Source of the DNA: Shewanella sp. KX20019
GTDB taxonomy: Bacteria > Pseudomonadota > Gammaproteobacteria > Enterobacterales > Shewanellaceae
NCBI RefSeq assembly: GCF_016757755.1
Contig: NZ_CP068437.1
Span: 5,022,001 to 5,086,000, forward strand
Reading direction: 5' to 3'
DNA length: 64,000 bases
Made by a program: the position numbers and the translations under genes. Below are positions 6,379-15,161 of the stretch, in pieces (within the stretch, counting starts at the first letter, position 1; every line of letters starts with the position of its first letter). A model generated the notes under the pieces. That model ran no database searches. It had not been told where the DNA came from and saw only the letters and a list, made by a program, of their open reading frames with translations.

Positions 6379-8679
6379 CTAAAAGGTTTTACCTAAGGTT
6401 AGGTAAAGGGTTTTATGTTGCAGGTCGTCAATACCAAAGCCAAGTACTGCTGGGCCAAACTCAGTTTCGGTGCCGATAAATATACTGCTGGCGTAGATCA
6501 GATCGTCAAGCCCGCGCTGATCTTTATATTGCCAAACATTACCCGCTTCGGCAGAAACGCCCAAGTAAAGTGGTTTGTTCATGCCACCGAATCCCTGCCA
6601 GTTAATACGATACTGATACACCAGTGACCCATACGCGAGCTGTGAACCCACCAGCGCATTTTTATGTAAGCCAGATAGGTTTAAAAAGCCCCCAAGTTTA
6701 TGAGTATGTATTAAGCTCACCTCATCACTATCTGTGCCGCTAACTTTGAGCTTACTGATCAGCGTGTGCTGTTTGAGGCTACGGGCATGCTTGAGGGAAA
6801 ACTCATAATTGAAAAGTGCAGTATCACCAAATACATCACCGACAATGGGTAAAACAAGCGAGTCCAATTTATCGTCGTTATAAGCCCCCTTGAAATAGAG
6901 CTGGGTACCGCGGTTCGGAAAGCTATAACTGTCTAAACTATCAAAACTAATAATGATAAATCCGGAGTAACTCTGATAATCAATATCAAGATCAATCATT
7001 GATGGGCCTTCTATATTGCCGATTTCAGCAGCTATCCCCAGTTCAACGATCATATCGTTACTCAGATTAACCCCAATCGAGGAGCTGATACTGTGTGCCT
7101 TAGTCAACGTTTTTAAACTGCGCTGGTTATCCCAAAAATACAACTGTTCATCTTGGGAGTATTGATAACGATTTTTCCAATAATAATGCTCTAACGGATC
7201 GAGATGTAGACGATACTCGGTCGCAAGACGCTTCTCTTTGCCTGAAGATAACTCAAAACGCAGCAGTCCTTGGCTATCTCCGACATGATGCATCGTATAA
7301 GCGAGATCGAGCTTAACGTCAGATATTTCGCTAAAGTCCTCTTCCAATGAAAACCCGATATCAAAAAAGTTAGGCCCCCAACTTTTCTCATTGGCAGTGA
7401 TCTGTAGTGTTTTTTGAGAGTCTTCATCCGTCACAACTTCAGCTGCAATTCGCTCAAAGCTATTAAGCGCATAAACACGATCCACCGCCTCCACTATTTC
7501 GTCTGCATCAACGCTATCGCCAGCGTTAATGTCTAGAGCGGCGCTTATTTTCTCTGGCGTCTCACGACTATTATTAACTACGATAACGTTATCAATCGCT
7601 CGCCGTTGAAAAGCCTCTAGAGCTTGCTTATAGCGCTGTCGATTATCAACATATAACGCAAACTCCTCGGCGCTGCTTTGCAATGGAATAAGCCTGTCGG
7701 CATGGGCAAGTGCCGCCTGTTCTCCTTTTTCAAAACCCAGTGGCATGCTGCTAAAATCGGTGGTGCCTAGCAAACTGATATCGGGACGAATAAGAATATC
7801 TTGCGGCTGTAAATTCTGCACCTGCTCAACGGCATTAGCTCGCGTCATCATGGTGGATAGCTGCGACAATATCGCAAAGCTATCTTGCAACTCCTCTTTC
7901 GGCGCCAATTCGGCACCAATATCAACTGCAATGACAATATCAGCGCCCATTTCGCGCACTGTATCTGCCGGCATATTGCTCACCATGCCGCCGTCGGTTA
8001 GGTATTTACCATCAATCTCTATCGGCTGCAAAATACCTGGCACCGATGCAGAAGCCTGCATCGCAGCCAGCAAGTTGCCTGAATCTAAAACGACAGCGTG
8101 CCCAGTGGCAATGTCAGTGCTGATCGCTTTAAAGGGGATAGCTAAATCATCAAATGAAGTTTGTCGCGGCACCATGCCTGTAGACAGAATATAAAGGTTC
8201 GCCATAGTTTGGCCGCGCAAGACGCCTTGCGGCAATAGAATTTCACCATCTAGCGAGCCAAACTCAAAGGGTAAATTAAAGCGGTCAAAATCTTGTTTAT
8301 CATGATAATTCAATGCCGTTCTCGGCACCGTATCATCAAAGCCACTGACCCAATCGAGCTCAAGCATAATCCGCTCGATATCATCGACACTGTAGCCAAG
8401 CGCGTATAGTCCACCAACATAGGCACCAATACTGGTGCCAGCAATATAATCGACCCGTATATGCTGCGATTCCAGATAACGCAGCACGCCCACATGCGCC
8501 GCCCCTTTTGCGCCACCACCACTCAACGCCAGACCAATTTTTCCGAGAACCGGCTTAGACTCTCCCATATCAGCGTGCAGCAGCGGTTCTTGCTCACGAG
8601 CAGACACGGCCGCTGAATTCAGCACTACTGCCGTCATAAGTAAAACACCTGCGCTAGCTAAATAATGACTCAAACCCAT
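6379..8679 (-). CDS. Patatin-like phospholipase fused to an outer-membrane beta-barrel (type Vd autotransporter-like)
   Basis: The 766 residues begin with a signal peptide (MGLSHYLASAG... to VSA-RE). A patatin domain follows, with an oxyanion loop GGGAKG (about 54), nucleophile Ser83 in GTSIG and catalytic Asp229 in DGG. Next come a POTRA-like segment (about 365-435, DNVIVVNNSRETPEKIS) and a C-terminal barrel of about 330 residues ending YLTLGKTF, with the terminal Phe expected for Bam-inserted barrels. This order matches PlpD of Pseudomonas and FplA of Fusobacterium, which display or release a phospholipase A1. All catalytic residues are present. Whether the lipase is cleaved off cannot be seen. 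It stands alone. Confidence 0.93.
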   Translation of the reverse strand: MGLSHYLASAGVLLMTAVVLNSAAVSAREQEPLLHADMGESKPVLGKIGLALSGGGAKGAAHVGVLRYLESQHIRVDYIAGTSIGAYVGGLYALGYSVDDIERIMLELDWVSGFDDTVPRTALNYHDKQDFDRFNLPFEFGSLDGEILLPQGVLRGQTMANLYILSTGMVPRQTSFDDLAIPFKAISTDIATGHAVVLDSGNLLAAMQASASVPGILQPIEIDGKYLTDGGMVSNMPADTVREMGADIVIAVDIGAELAPKEELQDSFAILSQLSTMMTRANAVEQVQNLQPQDILIRPDISLLGTTDFSSMPLGFEKGEQAALAHADRLIPLQSSAEEFALYVDNRQRYKQALEAFQRRAIDNVIVVNNSRETPEKISAALDINAGDSVDADEIVEAVDRVYALNSFERIAAEVVTDEDSQKTLQITANEKSWGPNFFDIGFSLEEDFSEISDVKLDLAYTMHHVGDSQGLLRFELSSGKEKRLATEYRLHLDPLEHYYWKNRYQYSQDEQLYFWDNQRSLKTLTKAHSISSSIGVNLSNDMIVELGIAAEIGNIEGPSMIDLDIDYQSYSGFIIISFDSLDSYSFPNRGTQLYFKGAYNDDKLDSLVLPIVGDVFGDTALFNYEFSLKHARSLKQHTLISKLKVSGTDSDEVSLIHTHKLGGFLNLSGLHKNALVGSQLAYGSLVYQYRINWQGFGGMNKPLYLGVSAEAGNVWQYKDQRGLDDLIYASSIFIGTETEFGPAVLGFGIDDLQHKTLYLTLGKTF

Positions 8680-9198
8680 TACACCATCACGAAAATAGAG
8701 CGGCTATTTTAAGATGTAAGTGATTGACTCATTAAGTGCCGGTTGTGAGTTTTATTGTCTCGAATAGAGAGACAATATACTGCAGTCAAAAATATCACGC
8801 TAATTTACAACAGGTTAAGATATGAAAATTTGAGTTGTGATAAGCACATTATTTCGATTAGGGCTACGGCGGCTAATTCGGATCATACAATAGCACTGAG
8901 TGTGCACTACTCCAGCTAGAGGCATCACGCCTCATGAACTGCGAGTAAAGCGGCATCTTCATCACTTAGCTACTACTATATGTAAACCACAACCCAGAGT
9001 GATTATTAATTCGAGTTCAAACTATTTCGGTGGTGTGTTAATTGATGGAGATCACAAGCTAGGGCGGGAAAACTGTTAAGTCGATGCCAGTCGTGTTAAT
9101 TTATTTCGTTAATTTCCTTATGTCAGCCACACTTTTGGTAATAAAGTTGTCACGGCGTCGTTACCCGCAACATCCGAAGCGCAGTCCCTAGTTTGAAC
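8680..9198. other. Long divergent intergenic region, no gene seen
   Basis: This spacer lies between the divergent patatin and proX genes. It contains a small inverted repeat ATTGTCTC/GAGACAAT at 8754-8776, about 80 bp upstream of the patatin gene start and of unknown role. I see no credible coding frame. Confidence 0.5.
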
Positions 9199-9214
9199 TC
9201 TAACAATTGTTAGA
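9199..9214. promoter_or_regulatory. Perfect 16-bp palindrome upstream of proX
   Basis: TCTAACAATTGTTAGA equals its own reverse complement and lies 45 bp upstream of the proX start codon, a usual position for an operator. The regulator is unknown; a TetR (BetI-like) or MarR dimer would fit the symmetry. The palindrome is seen; the function is inferred. Confidence 0.6.
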
Positions 9215-9258
9215 AAAGGCACATGCGAAAAATCTCTAACCTCACATACGGAGTTTTT

Positions 9259-10263
9259 ATGAAACGTATACTTATGATTGGTACTCTGCTGCTTAGTAGT
9301 GCCGCTCATCAAGCCCTTGCCGAAGAGCAATGCGGCAAGGTCACTATCGCTGATATGAATTGGAGCTCAGCTTCATTAATCGCTAACGTCGACCGTTTTA
9401 TCCTCGAGCATGGCTATGGCTGTGACGCCGAGTTAATCCCTGGCGATACTATGCCTACCAGCACCTCAATGATCGAAAAAGGTGAGCCTGACATCGCGCC
9501 AGAAATGTGGACCAATACAGTCAAAGAGCTTATCGAGCAAGCCGTTAGTGACAAACGCTTGGCCATCGCAGGCTATTCACTCTCCGATGGTGGTGAAGAA
9601 GGCTTTTGGGTACCGCAATATATGGTCGACAAAGACCCAAGCCTAAAAACGATTGCAGGCATTATCGCCAAAGTTAAAACCTTTAAACACCCAGAAGACC
9701 CTGATCGTGGTGCCTTCTATGGCTGCCCAGCGGGCTGGGGCTGTCAGCTTTCTGCAGAAAATCTATTTCGCGCACTAAAACTGAGTGATGCCGGTTTTGA
9801 TCTTATTGATCCAGGTTCAGGAGCGGGTCTTTCAGGTTCTATCGCCCGTGCCTACGAGCGTGGAAAACCTTGGTTTGGTTATTACTGGGCACCGACCTCA
9901 GTTTTGGGCAAGTACAAAATGTCCAAGGTCGACTTTGGTACAGGTATTGATGAGGAGCATTTCCGCGACTGCATCTCTCAAGCTGAGTGCGCCGAGCCAC
10001 AGGTCACCATGTACCCCACTTCAGTCGTACAAACGGTCACAACAATGGCTTTCGCTGAAAAATCAACAATTCAGTTTGAGTACCTTGCTAAACGCTCTAT
10101 CACCAATGCACAGATGAACGATCTTCTAGCTTGGATGGAAGACAATCAAGCGGATGGCAATATTGCCGCTGAGCACTTCCTCCTAACCCATCAAGACATT
10201 TGGCTTACTTGGATTCCTGCTGACGTCGCCGCAAAGGTGAAATCCGCACTAGCAGATCTATAA
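9259..10263 (+). CDS. proX: ABC transporter periplasmic binding protein, glycine betaine/proline type
   Basis: This OpuAC/ProX-family protein binds a quaternary amine such as glycine betaine, choline or proline betaine in the periplasm. The start was set at ATG 9259, preceded by ACGGAG; MKRILMIGTLLLSSAAHQALA is then a clean signal peptide. An in-frame start at 9223 would place hydrophilic residues before it. The mature domain has several Trp/Tyr residues (DMNWSSA, APEMWTN, GFWVPQY, WFGYYWAPT) that could form the aromatic cage for the ligand. It is first in an operon with permease, ATPase and porin. The exact ligand is not decided by sequence alone. Confidence 0.92.
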   Translation: MKRILMIGTLLLSSAAHQALAEEQCGKVTIADMNWSSASLIANVDRFILEHGYGCDAELIPGDTMPTSTSMIEKGEPDIAPEMWTNTVKELIEQAVSDKRLAIAGYSLSDGGEEGFWVPQYMVDKDPSLKTIAGIIAKVKTFKHPEDPDRGAFYGCPAGWGCQLSAENLFRALKLSDAGFDLIDPGSGAGLSGSIARAYERGKPWFGYYWAPTSVLGKYKMSKVDFGTGIDEEHFRDCISQAECAEPQVTMYPTSVVQTVTTMAFAEKSTIQFEYLAKRSITNAQMNDLLAWMEDNQADGNIAAEHFLLTHQDIWLTWIPADVAAKVKSALADL

Positions 10264-10276
10264 GTCACACCATAAT

Positions 10277-10297
10277 GCGAGGCCTACAAAACCTCGC
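10277..10297 (+). other. Intercistronic stem-loop after proX
   Basis: GCGAGG pairs with CCTCGC around a 9-base loop, followed by TATTTTG. Such a hairpin after a binding-protein gene commonly protects the upstream mRNA or partly terminates. That would give an excess of binding protein over permease. Confidence 0.6.
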
Positions 10298-10346
10298 TAT
10301 TTTGCTCCCCGTCTAAATTATTCATATAAAAAATAAAGAGGTAGAA

Positions 10347-11246
10347 ATGGCTGACTTTTCTTGGCTCAGCAAATTCCCTAAGATGGACCGTGCCACCTTG
10401 CTGGAAATCCGCAAATATTTGGATGGCACCTTTCGGGACTTTTCCCGCGAATATGGCGATCTCATCGAGTCTTTTTTCGATCCACTGCTCAGCTTTCTTA
10501 TCTGGTTTGAAAAGCTATTAGTACAATCTCCATGGTGGGCGGTACTGCTGTCGATTACGGCGTTGGTTTACGCTGCTAGTCGTTCATGGAAATTGTCTTT
10601 AGGCGTGGTGGTTTCCTTCCTGCTGATTGGCTATTTCGGTATGTGGGAAGATACGATGCGTACGCTAAGCATCATTACCGTATGTACGCTAGTGGCCATT
10701 GCACTAGGCGTACCTATTGGTATCTTAATGGCGCGCAGTAACCGAACCCAAGCCGTGATAACACCAATTCTGGATGTGATGCAAACCATGCCCGCTTTCG
10801 TCTACTTGATCCCCGTGGTCATGTTACTTGGCATTGGCAAGGTACCCGGCGTTATCGCCGTGGTTATATACGCTATTCCGCCCGTTATTCGATTGACTAA
10901 CCTGGGGATCCGCCTAGTCGATAAAGAGGTGCTTGAAGCCGCTACTGCCTATGGTGCTAACCCAATGCAACGTCTGTTGGGGGTGCAGTTGCCACTGGCC
11001 TCACCCACCATAATGGCGGGTATTAACCAGACCATTATGATGGCGTTAGGCATGGTCGTTATCGCGTCAATGATTGGCGTTACGGGGCTAGGTCAACCGG
11101 TGCTTAAGTCGATCACCAACCAATATTTCACCCTCGGGCTGTTTAACGGTTTAGCCATTGTTGCACTAGCCATTATTTTTGATAGAGCTTCTCAAGCCTA
11201 TGCCAAACGTTCGCAAAAACATACCCGGAGTGGACATCATGAATAA
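10347..11246 (+). CDS. proW: ABC transporter permease, glycine betaine/proline type
   Basis: This inner-membrane permease of the ProW/OpuAB family has 299 residues. A cytoplasmic-type N-terminal part of about 55 residues is followed by roughly six to seven hydrophobic segments. The permease coupling loop is visible as EAATAYGANPMQRLLGVQLPLASPTIMAG, with the conserved EAA...G pattern. AGAGGTAGAA precedes the ATG. Its last 8 bp overlap the start of the ATPase gene (GGACATCATGAATAA), which indicates translational coupling. It works with the flanking proX and proV products. Confidence 0.94.
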   Translation: MADFSWLSKFPKMDRATLLEIRKYLDGTFRDFSREYGDLIESFFDPLLSFLIWFEKLLVQSPWWAVLLSITALVYAASRSWKLSLGVVVSFLLIGYFGMWEDTMRTLSIITVCTLVAIALGVPIGILMARSNRTQAVITPILDVMQTMPAFVYLIPVVMLLGIGKVPGVIAVVIYAIPPVIRLTNLGIRLVDKEVLEAATAYGANPMQRLLGVQLPLASPTIMAGINQTIMMALGMVVIASMIGVTGLGQPVLKSITNQYFTLGLFNGLAIVALAIIFDRASQAYAKRSQKHTRSGHHE

Positions 11247-12477
11247 CGCCTCGCCTAAAGAGCCACTCATTCAAATTAGAGATCTGTATAAGGTCTTTGG
11301 CAAAAAGCCAAACAAGGTTATGCCTTTAGTAAAAGAAGGTTTATCTAAGGATGACATCTTAGCTAAAACCGGTCATACGGTCGGCCTTAAAGCCATTAAT
11401 CTCGATATTCAAAAGGGCGAGATCTTTGTGATTATGGGGCTGTCAGGTTCAGGTAAGTCGACTTTGATTCGTCATTTCAATCGGTTAATTGATCCTACCG
11501 AAGGGCAAATTCTGGTTGAAGGCATCGACGTGATGCAGCTCAATACCAAAGAGTTGGAGCAGTTTCGTCGTAATAAAATGGCCATGGTATTCCAACGCTT
11601 TGGCTTAATGCCCCATAAAAGTGTGCTGGAAAATGTGGCTTACGGCCTAAGCGTACAGGGGGTAGACAAAGCCATTAGAAATGCCAAAGCCAAAGAGTGG
11701 CTGGAGACTGTCGGCCTGAGCGGGTATGAAGCGCAGTACCCTGCACAACTTTCTGGTGGTCAGCAACAACGTGTTGGCCTAGCAAGAGCCTTGTGTACCG
11801 ATGCCGAAATCCTGCTGATGGATGAAGCTTTCTCGGCTCTCGATCCATTGATACGTAGTGAGATGCAAGACCAACTGATTGAACTGCAAAAAGATCTCCA
11901 CAAAACGATTATCTTTATTACCCATGATCTCGATGAAGCGCTGCGTATTGGCGACAGAATCGCGATCCTCAAGGATGGCAATCTGGTTCAAGTAGGACAG
12001 CCGGTGGATATCTTGCTCAACCCTGCCGACGATTATGTTGAGGCCTTCGTCAAAGACGTCAACCGTCCACGAGCCTTAACCGTCGAAACCGTGATGAAGC
12101 CACCCGCAAATCGCCTTACCGCCGAAACCATCGGTGAAGCACTTAAACAAATGAAGCGTATTCCGGCAGATTATGCCTACTACGTTACCGACGAGGGCTT
12201 CCAAGGTGTTGTGTGCCAAGAAGCATTAGAAGACGCCGTAAAAACAGATAAAGATGCGCTCATGGAAGACTTCAAAGTCGAAGAGATGAGCCCAATCTCA
12301 CAGGACGCGCTGCTCGAAAGTATTATTCCGGCCACTATGGAATCTGACTTTCCACTGCCGGTTGTCGATTCAGAAGGTGATTTGCAAGGAGAGCTTTCGC
12401 GAGCCCACCTAGCTGACGTGCTATCTGACTTCTACACTGATGATGCCGACAACAGCGACTCACAAAAATCAAACTAA
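11239..12477 (+). CDS. proV: ABC transporter ATP-binding protein with CBS region, glycine betaine/proline type
   Basis: The start is at ATG 11239 with GGAG nine bases upstream. A longer in-frame reading from 11179 lies within proW and is unlikely. The 412 residues carry Walker A GLSGSGKST, signature LSGGQQQRVGLARAL, Walker B ILLMDEAFSALD and switch His in FITHDLDEA. The C-terminal 120 residues resemble the tandem CBS region that senses ionic strength in OpuA/ProV-type importers. The N-terminal extension KKPNKVMPLVKEG..KDDILAKTG is typical of ProV. It powers uptake of an osmoprotectant-like solute. Confidence 0.94.
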   Translation: MNNASPKEPLIQIRDLYKVFGKKPNKVMPLVKEGLSKDDILAKTGHTVGLKAINLDIQKGEIFVIMGLSGSGKSTLIRHFNRLIDPTEGQILVEGIDVMQLNTKELEQFRRNKMAMVFQRFGLMPHKSVLENVAYGLSVQGVDKAIRNAKAKEWLETVGLSGYEAQYPAQLSGGQQQRVGLARALCTDAEILLMDEAFSALDPLIRSEMQDQLIELQKDLHKTIIFITHDLDEALRIGDRIAILKDGNLVQVGQPVDILLNPADDYVEAFVKDVNRPRALTVETVMKPPANRLTAETIGEALKQMKRIPADYAYYVTDEGFQGVVCQEALEDAVKTDKDALMEDFKVEEMSPISQDALLESIIPATMESDFPLPVVDSEGDLQGELSRAHLADVLSDFYTDDADNSDSQKSN

Positions 12478-12490
12478 AAAACAAGGATAA

Positions 12491-13729
12491 ATGATGATCC
12501 GTTATACACTTGCTGCTTCCTGTATAGCCCTTGCGTTAACTGCTAATGCAAATGCCACCCCAGTAGATGAAGAACTAGAGGCGTTAAAAGCCCGAATCGA
12601 GCAACTAGAATCCCAACAGCAGAAGGAATCTGAGCCGCTAGTCGCCGAAGAGAAGAAAAAAGACAATGCCGTCAAGTTTGGCGGTGCCGTTCGTGTCAAT
12701 TACTCCTATGAAGATTTTGACGATGATAATGCTGACCGCGGTGGCGATTTTGATTTCGATCTATTCCGCATCGACGTTTCAGGCAGTTACGAAGACTTGA
12801 GCTACTCTGCTCAGTATCGCTGGTTTGAATACATGAATGTCATTCAGCACGCATGGATTGGTTACAACTTTACTGAACAACAGCAGGGTAAAATTGGTGT
12901 AACTCAAGTACCATTCGGTATGCTAACTTACGCATCAAACAGCTACTTCTTCAGCTCTAACTTCTATTTAGGCTTAGAAGATGACTACGACATGGGCTTA
13001 AATTATACCTACACTGGTGATAAAAACCGACTCGATCTCGCCTTCTACAAGAATGATGAGCAAGGTGGCCTTGATGGTTATGTCTCAGACCGTACCGATC
13101 GTTATGCTTACGATGTTGTCGGTATTCGTTTAGAGGGTGAAGATGCCTATGCCGCTCCAACTGACGGCTACGACGCCGCAGAACTAAACACCTTCAACGC
13201 GCGTTATGCCCATAACTTGGCATTCAATGATGTTGATGTTGAGCTCGGTGCATCCATTCAAGCTGGCCAGCTTGAAATTGCCAACGGTACCGATGGCGAC
13301 AACGTTGCAGCAGCAATCCACGGTGTGGTTAACTACGACCGCTGGAATGTTAAATTGCAAATGACCGATTACAAGTATGACGTTGATGGCATGGATGTTG
13401 AGCGCATTGTTGTGGCCGCTTACCACTTCTATGACTCTATTCCAGCAGAAGCGACGACTTATATCGCCAACGTAGCATACAGCCTACCTGTTGATATTGG
13501 GCCAATATCAAACCTAACCTTCTATAACGACTACTCAGTGGTTACTGATAAGTCTGCGGATCTAGATGATACCTTTATGAATGTTACAGGCATGGCTATT
13601 ACTGCTGGCGGACTCTATACCTACGTCGACTTTGTTGTCGGCAAGAACCAACCCTTTATCGGCGGCACTATGGTCGGTGATGGTGATACCAACAAACGTT
13701 TTAATATTAACTTCGGTTACTATTTTTAA
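12491..13729 (+). CDS. Outer-membrane porin of the betaine-type transport operon
   Basis: The 412 residues comprise a signal peptide ending ANANA, a short coiled coil (EELEALKARIEQLESQ, about 28-43) and a beta-barrel. The strands are rich in aromatics (VRVNYSYEDF, AQYRWFEYMN, NFYLGLEDDYDMGLNYTY), and the protein ends RFNINFGYYF with terminal Phe. This is the layout of trimeric porins with a periplasmic coiled coil. It begins 13 bp after proV, so it is probably the last gene of the operon and admits the solute across the outer membrane. ATG 12494 has better spacing from AAGGA than 12491; two starts are possible. The precise porin family is not certain. Confidence 0.85.
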   Translation: MMIRYTLAASCIALALTANANATPVDEELEALKARIEQLESQQQKESEPLVAEEKKKDNAVKFGGAVRVNYSYEDFDDDNADRGGDFDFDLFRIDVSGSYEDLSYSAQYRWFEYMNVIQHAWIGYNFTEQQQGKIGVTQVPFGMLTYASNSYFFSSNFYLGLEDDYDMGLNYTYTGDKNRLDLAFYKNDEQGGLDGYVSDRTDRYAYDVVGIRLEGEDAYAAPTDGYDAAELNTFNARYAHNLAFNDVDVELGASIQAGQLEIANGTDGDNVAAAIHGVVNYDRWNVKLQMTDYKYDVDGMDVERIVVAAYHFYDSIPAEATTYIANVAYSLPVDIGPISNLTFYNDYSVVTDKSADLDDTFMNVTGMAITAGGLYTYVDFVVGKNQPFIGGTMVGDGDTNKRFNINFGYYF

Positions 13730-13777
13730 AGCTGCTTAAAGAACGGAATGAGCTACAGCTCATTTCACTCATCCTAT

Positions 13778-13810
13778 AAAGCCCGCTTATCGAAAGATAC
13801 ACGGGCTTTT
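13778..13810 (+). terminator. Terminator after the porin gene
   Basis: AAAGCCCG pairs with CGGGCTTT; an inner TATC-GAAA-GATA forms a stable tetraloop, and a short T-run follows. It ends the proXWV-porin operon. Confidence 0.85.
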
Positions 13811-13838
13811 CTCAACATGTAAATAACCATGAATCCAA

Positions 13839-15026
13839 TTATGGCTCTGGCATGTAACGCATATGTGGCCCTCTTGCAGGGTGACCCGATATCGATTCTA
13901 GAAATGCCATTAGATCTTTGATCTCATTTTGAGTCAATTTAAGCGGCTTTAAGTGGATTGAAGTTTGTGGTGCTAGCGGATCCTCACGTGTTTTTTGGCT
14001 CGCTACACCGCCCATATTATAAAAATTCAACAAGCCTTCCATGTTGACGAATAAGCCATTATGCATCCAAGGTTTGGTATTCATAACTCCTCTCAGCCCA
14101 GGCGTTCTGAACTTGCCCACATCATCATAGTTACGCGTTTGATTATACAAACCTAGATCTTGATAAAACCTTTTATAGTAAGTCAGCCCGATGTTATGAA
14201 ATTGGCTATCACTCATTTCAGGACCATTATGACAATTCATACATCTGGCTTTAGTTCTAAATAGGTGTAGACCTCTGACTGATTCATCAGAAAAAGCGGC
14301 ACTTAACCTTTGCTTTTGGCTTTCTTCCTCAATTTCACTTGCCATCAGGAAAATATCAAATCGACTTCGGCGCGATAGAATGGTTCGCTCAAAAGTGGCA
14401 ATGGCTTGTGCAATTCGTTCTCGAGTCACCTCTTCACTGCCGAAAGTTAATTTAAAGAGCTGCACATACTGCGGATCATTACTGAGCCTTTCCTCTAGCT
14501 CATCAAGAGTAAAGTTCATTTCAACACTATCGGTAATCGGCATCAGCGCTTGTTCTTCTAAACTTGCCGCCCTACCATCCCAAAAAAGGCTGCTGTAAAA
14601 AGCGCTATTCTCAATACTGGGGGCATTACGTTTGCCTTTTAATCTATGATGACCAAAAGACACTTGCCTACCATCAGCCCAACCTAAATTCCTATCGTGG
14701 CAAGAGGCGCAAGCGATATGGCCTGACCGCGAAAGCTGGGGATCATGAAATAGCTTGTCACCTAAACGCAGCTTAAGTTGGCTAAATGGATTGTCTGCAG
14801 GGAAAATGGGAGCCGGCAACAAACCTAACTCTCTTTTTGCAATGCCTACATCTAGTAAGGGTGCAGGCCAGCACTTAGGCGCTTGCATATACAAGGCCCT
14901 TAACTCGTCAATATTAGGCGCCTCCAGCCCCATAATTATGCTCGGCAAACATCGAATATTCGTTGGCTCCTCCGCGGCCGCAGCATAGTGAAAGCAACTA
15001 AAAATCATACATATAAGAGTAAGCAT
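13839..15026 (-). CDS. MauG-like di-haem cytochrome c peroxidase family enzyme, exported
   Basis: The start was set at ATG 15026 (395 residues), giving signal peptide MLTLICMIFSCFHYAAAA. The upstream in-frame GTG at 15089 overlaps a Fur-box-like site and lacks a ribosome site. Two haem-binding motifs are present: CASCH (about 106-110) and CMNCH (about 262-266). WDGRAASLEEQA and NTKPWMHNGLFVNMEGLLNFYNMGG are family landmarks. In classical CcpA peroxidases the C-terminal haem has a Met ligand. Here that region reads LLNFYN, so Tyr (about 336) is the likely ligand, as in MauG. Such enzymes oxidise protein residues or peroxide in the periplasm. The gene lies downstream of a TonB-receptor operon and has its own promoter region. 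Confidence 0.9.
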   Translation of the reverse strand: MLTLICMIFSCFHYAAAAEEPTNIRCLPSIIMGLEAPNIDELRALYMQAPKCWPAPLLDVGIAKRELGLLPAPIFPADNPFSQLKLRLGDKLFHDPQLSRSGHIACASCHDRNLGWADGRQVSFGHHRLKGKRNAPSIENSAFYSSLFWDGRAASLEEQALMPITDSVEMNFTLDELEERLSNDPQYVQLFKLTFGSEEVTRERIAQAIATFERTILSRRSRFDIFLMASEIEEESQKQRLSAAFSDESVRGLHLFRTKARCMNCHNGPEMSDSQFHNIGLTYYKRFYQDLGLYNQTRNYDDVGKFRTPGLRGVMNTKPWMHNGLFVNMEGLLNFYNMGGVASQKTREDPLAPQTSIHLKPLKLTQNEIKDLMAFLESISGHPARGPHMRYMPEP

Positions 15027-15071
15027 GAATGCATTGTGTTTGCGATAATATGTGAACTGAAAAGCACTGAA

Positions 15072-15090
15072 AGGGATAATTGTTATCACT
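15072..15090 (-). promoter_or_regulatory. Fur-box-like site before the MauG-like gene
   Basis: The plus strand reads AGGGATAATTGTTATCACT, with core GATAATTGTTATC. It matches a GATAAT-type Fur palindrome at about 16 of 19 positions by eye. It lies 46-64 bp upstream of ATG 15026, a normal operator distance, and just after the terminator of the preceding operon. Confidence 0.7.
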
Positions 15091-15107
15091 AGAACGACTC
15101 AAGCTAG

Positions 15108-15139
15108 TAAAAAATTGAAGCTGTTAATGCAACAGCTTC
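15108..15139 (-). terminator. Terminator between the small-protein gene and the MauG-like gene
   Basis: GAAGCTGTT (15117-15125) pairs with AACAGCTTC (15131-15139). Read on the minus strand the stem is followed by AATTTTTTAC. It closes the lipoprotein/TonB-receptor operon, so the MauG-like gene needs its own promoter. Confidence 0.85.
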
Positions 15140-15161
15140 TCGATAAAGCTATTTGTAGTGG

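Noticed and set aside
7745..8194. 149-codon plus-strand frame inside the patatin gene
   Set aside because: Antisense shadow of a gene with intact catalytic motifs.
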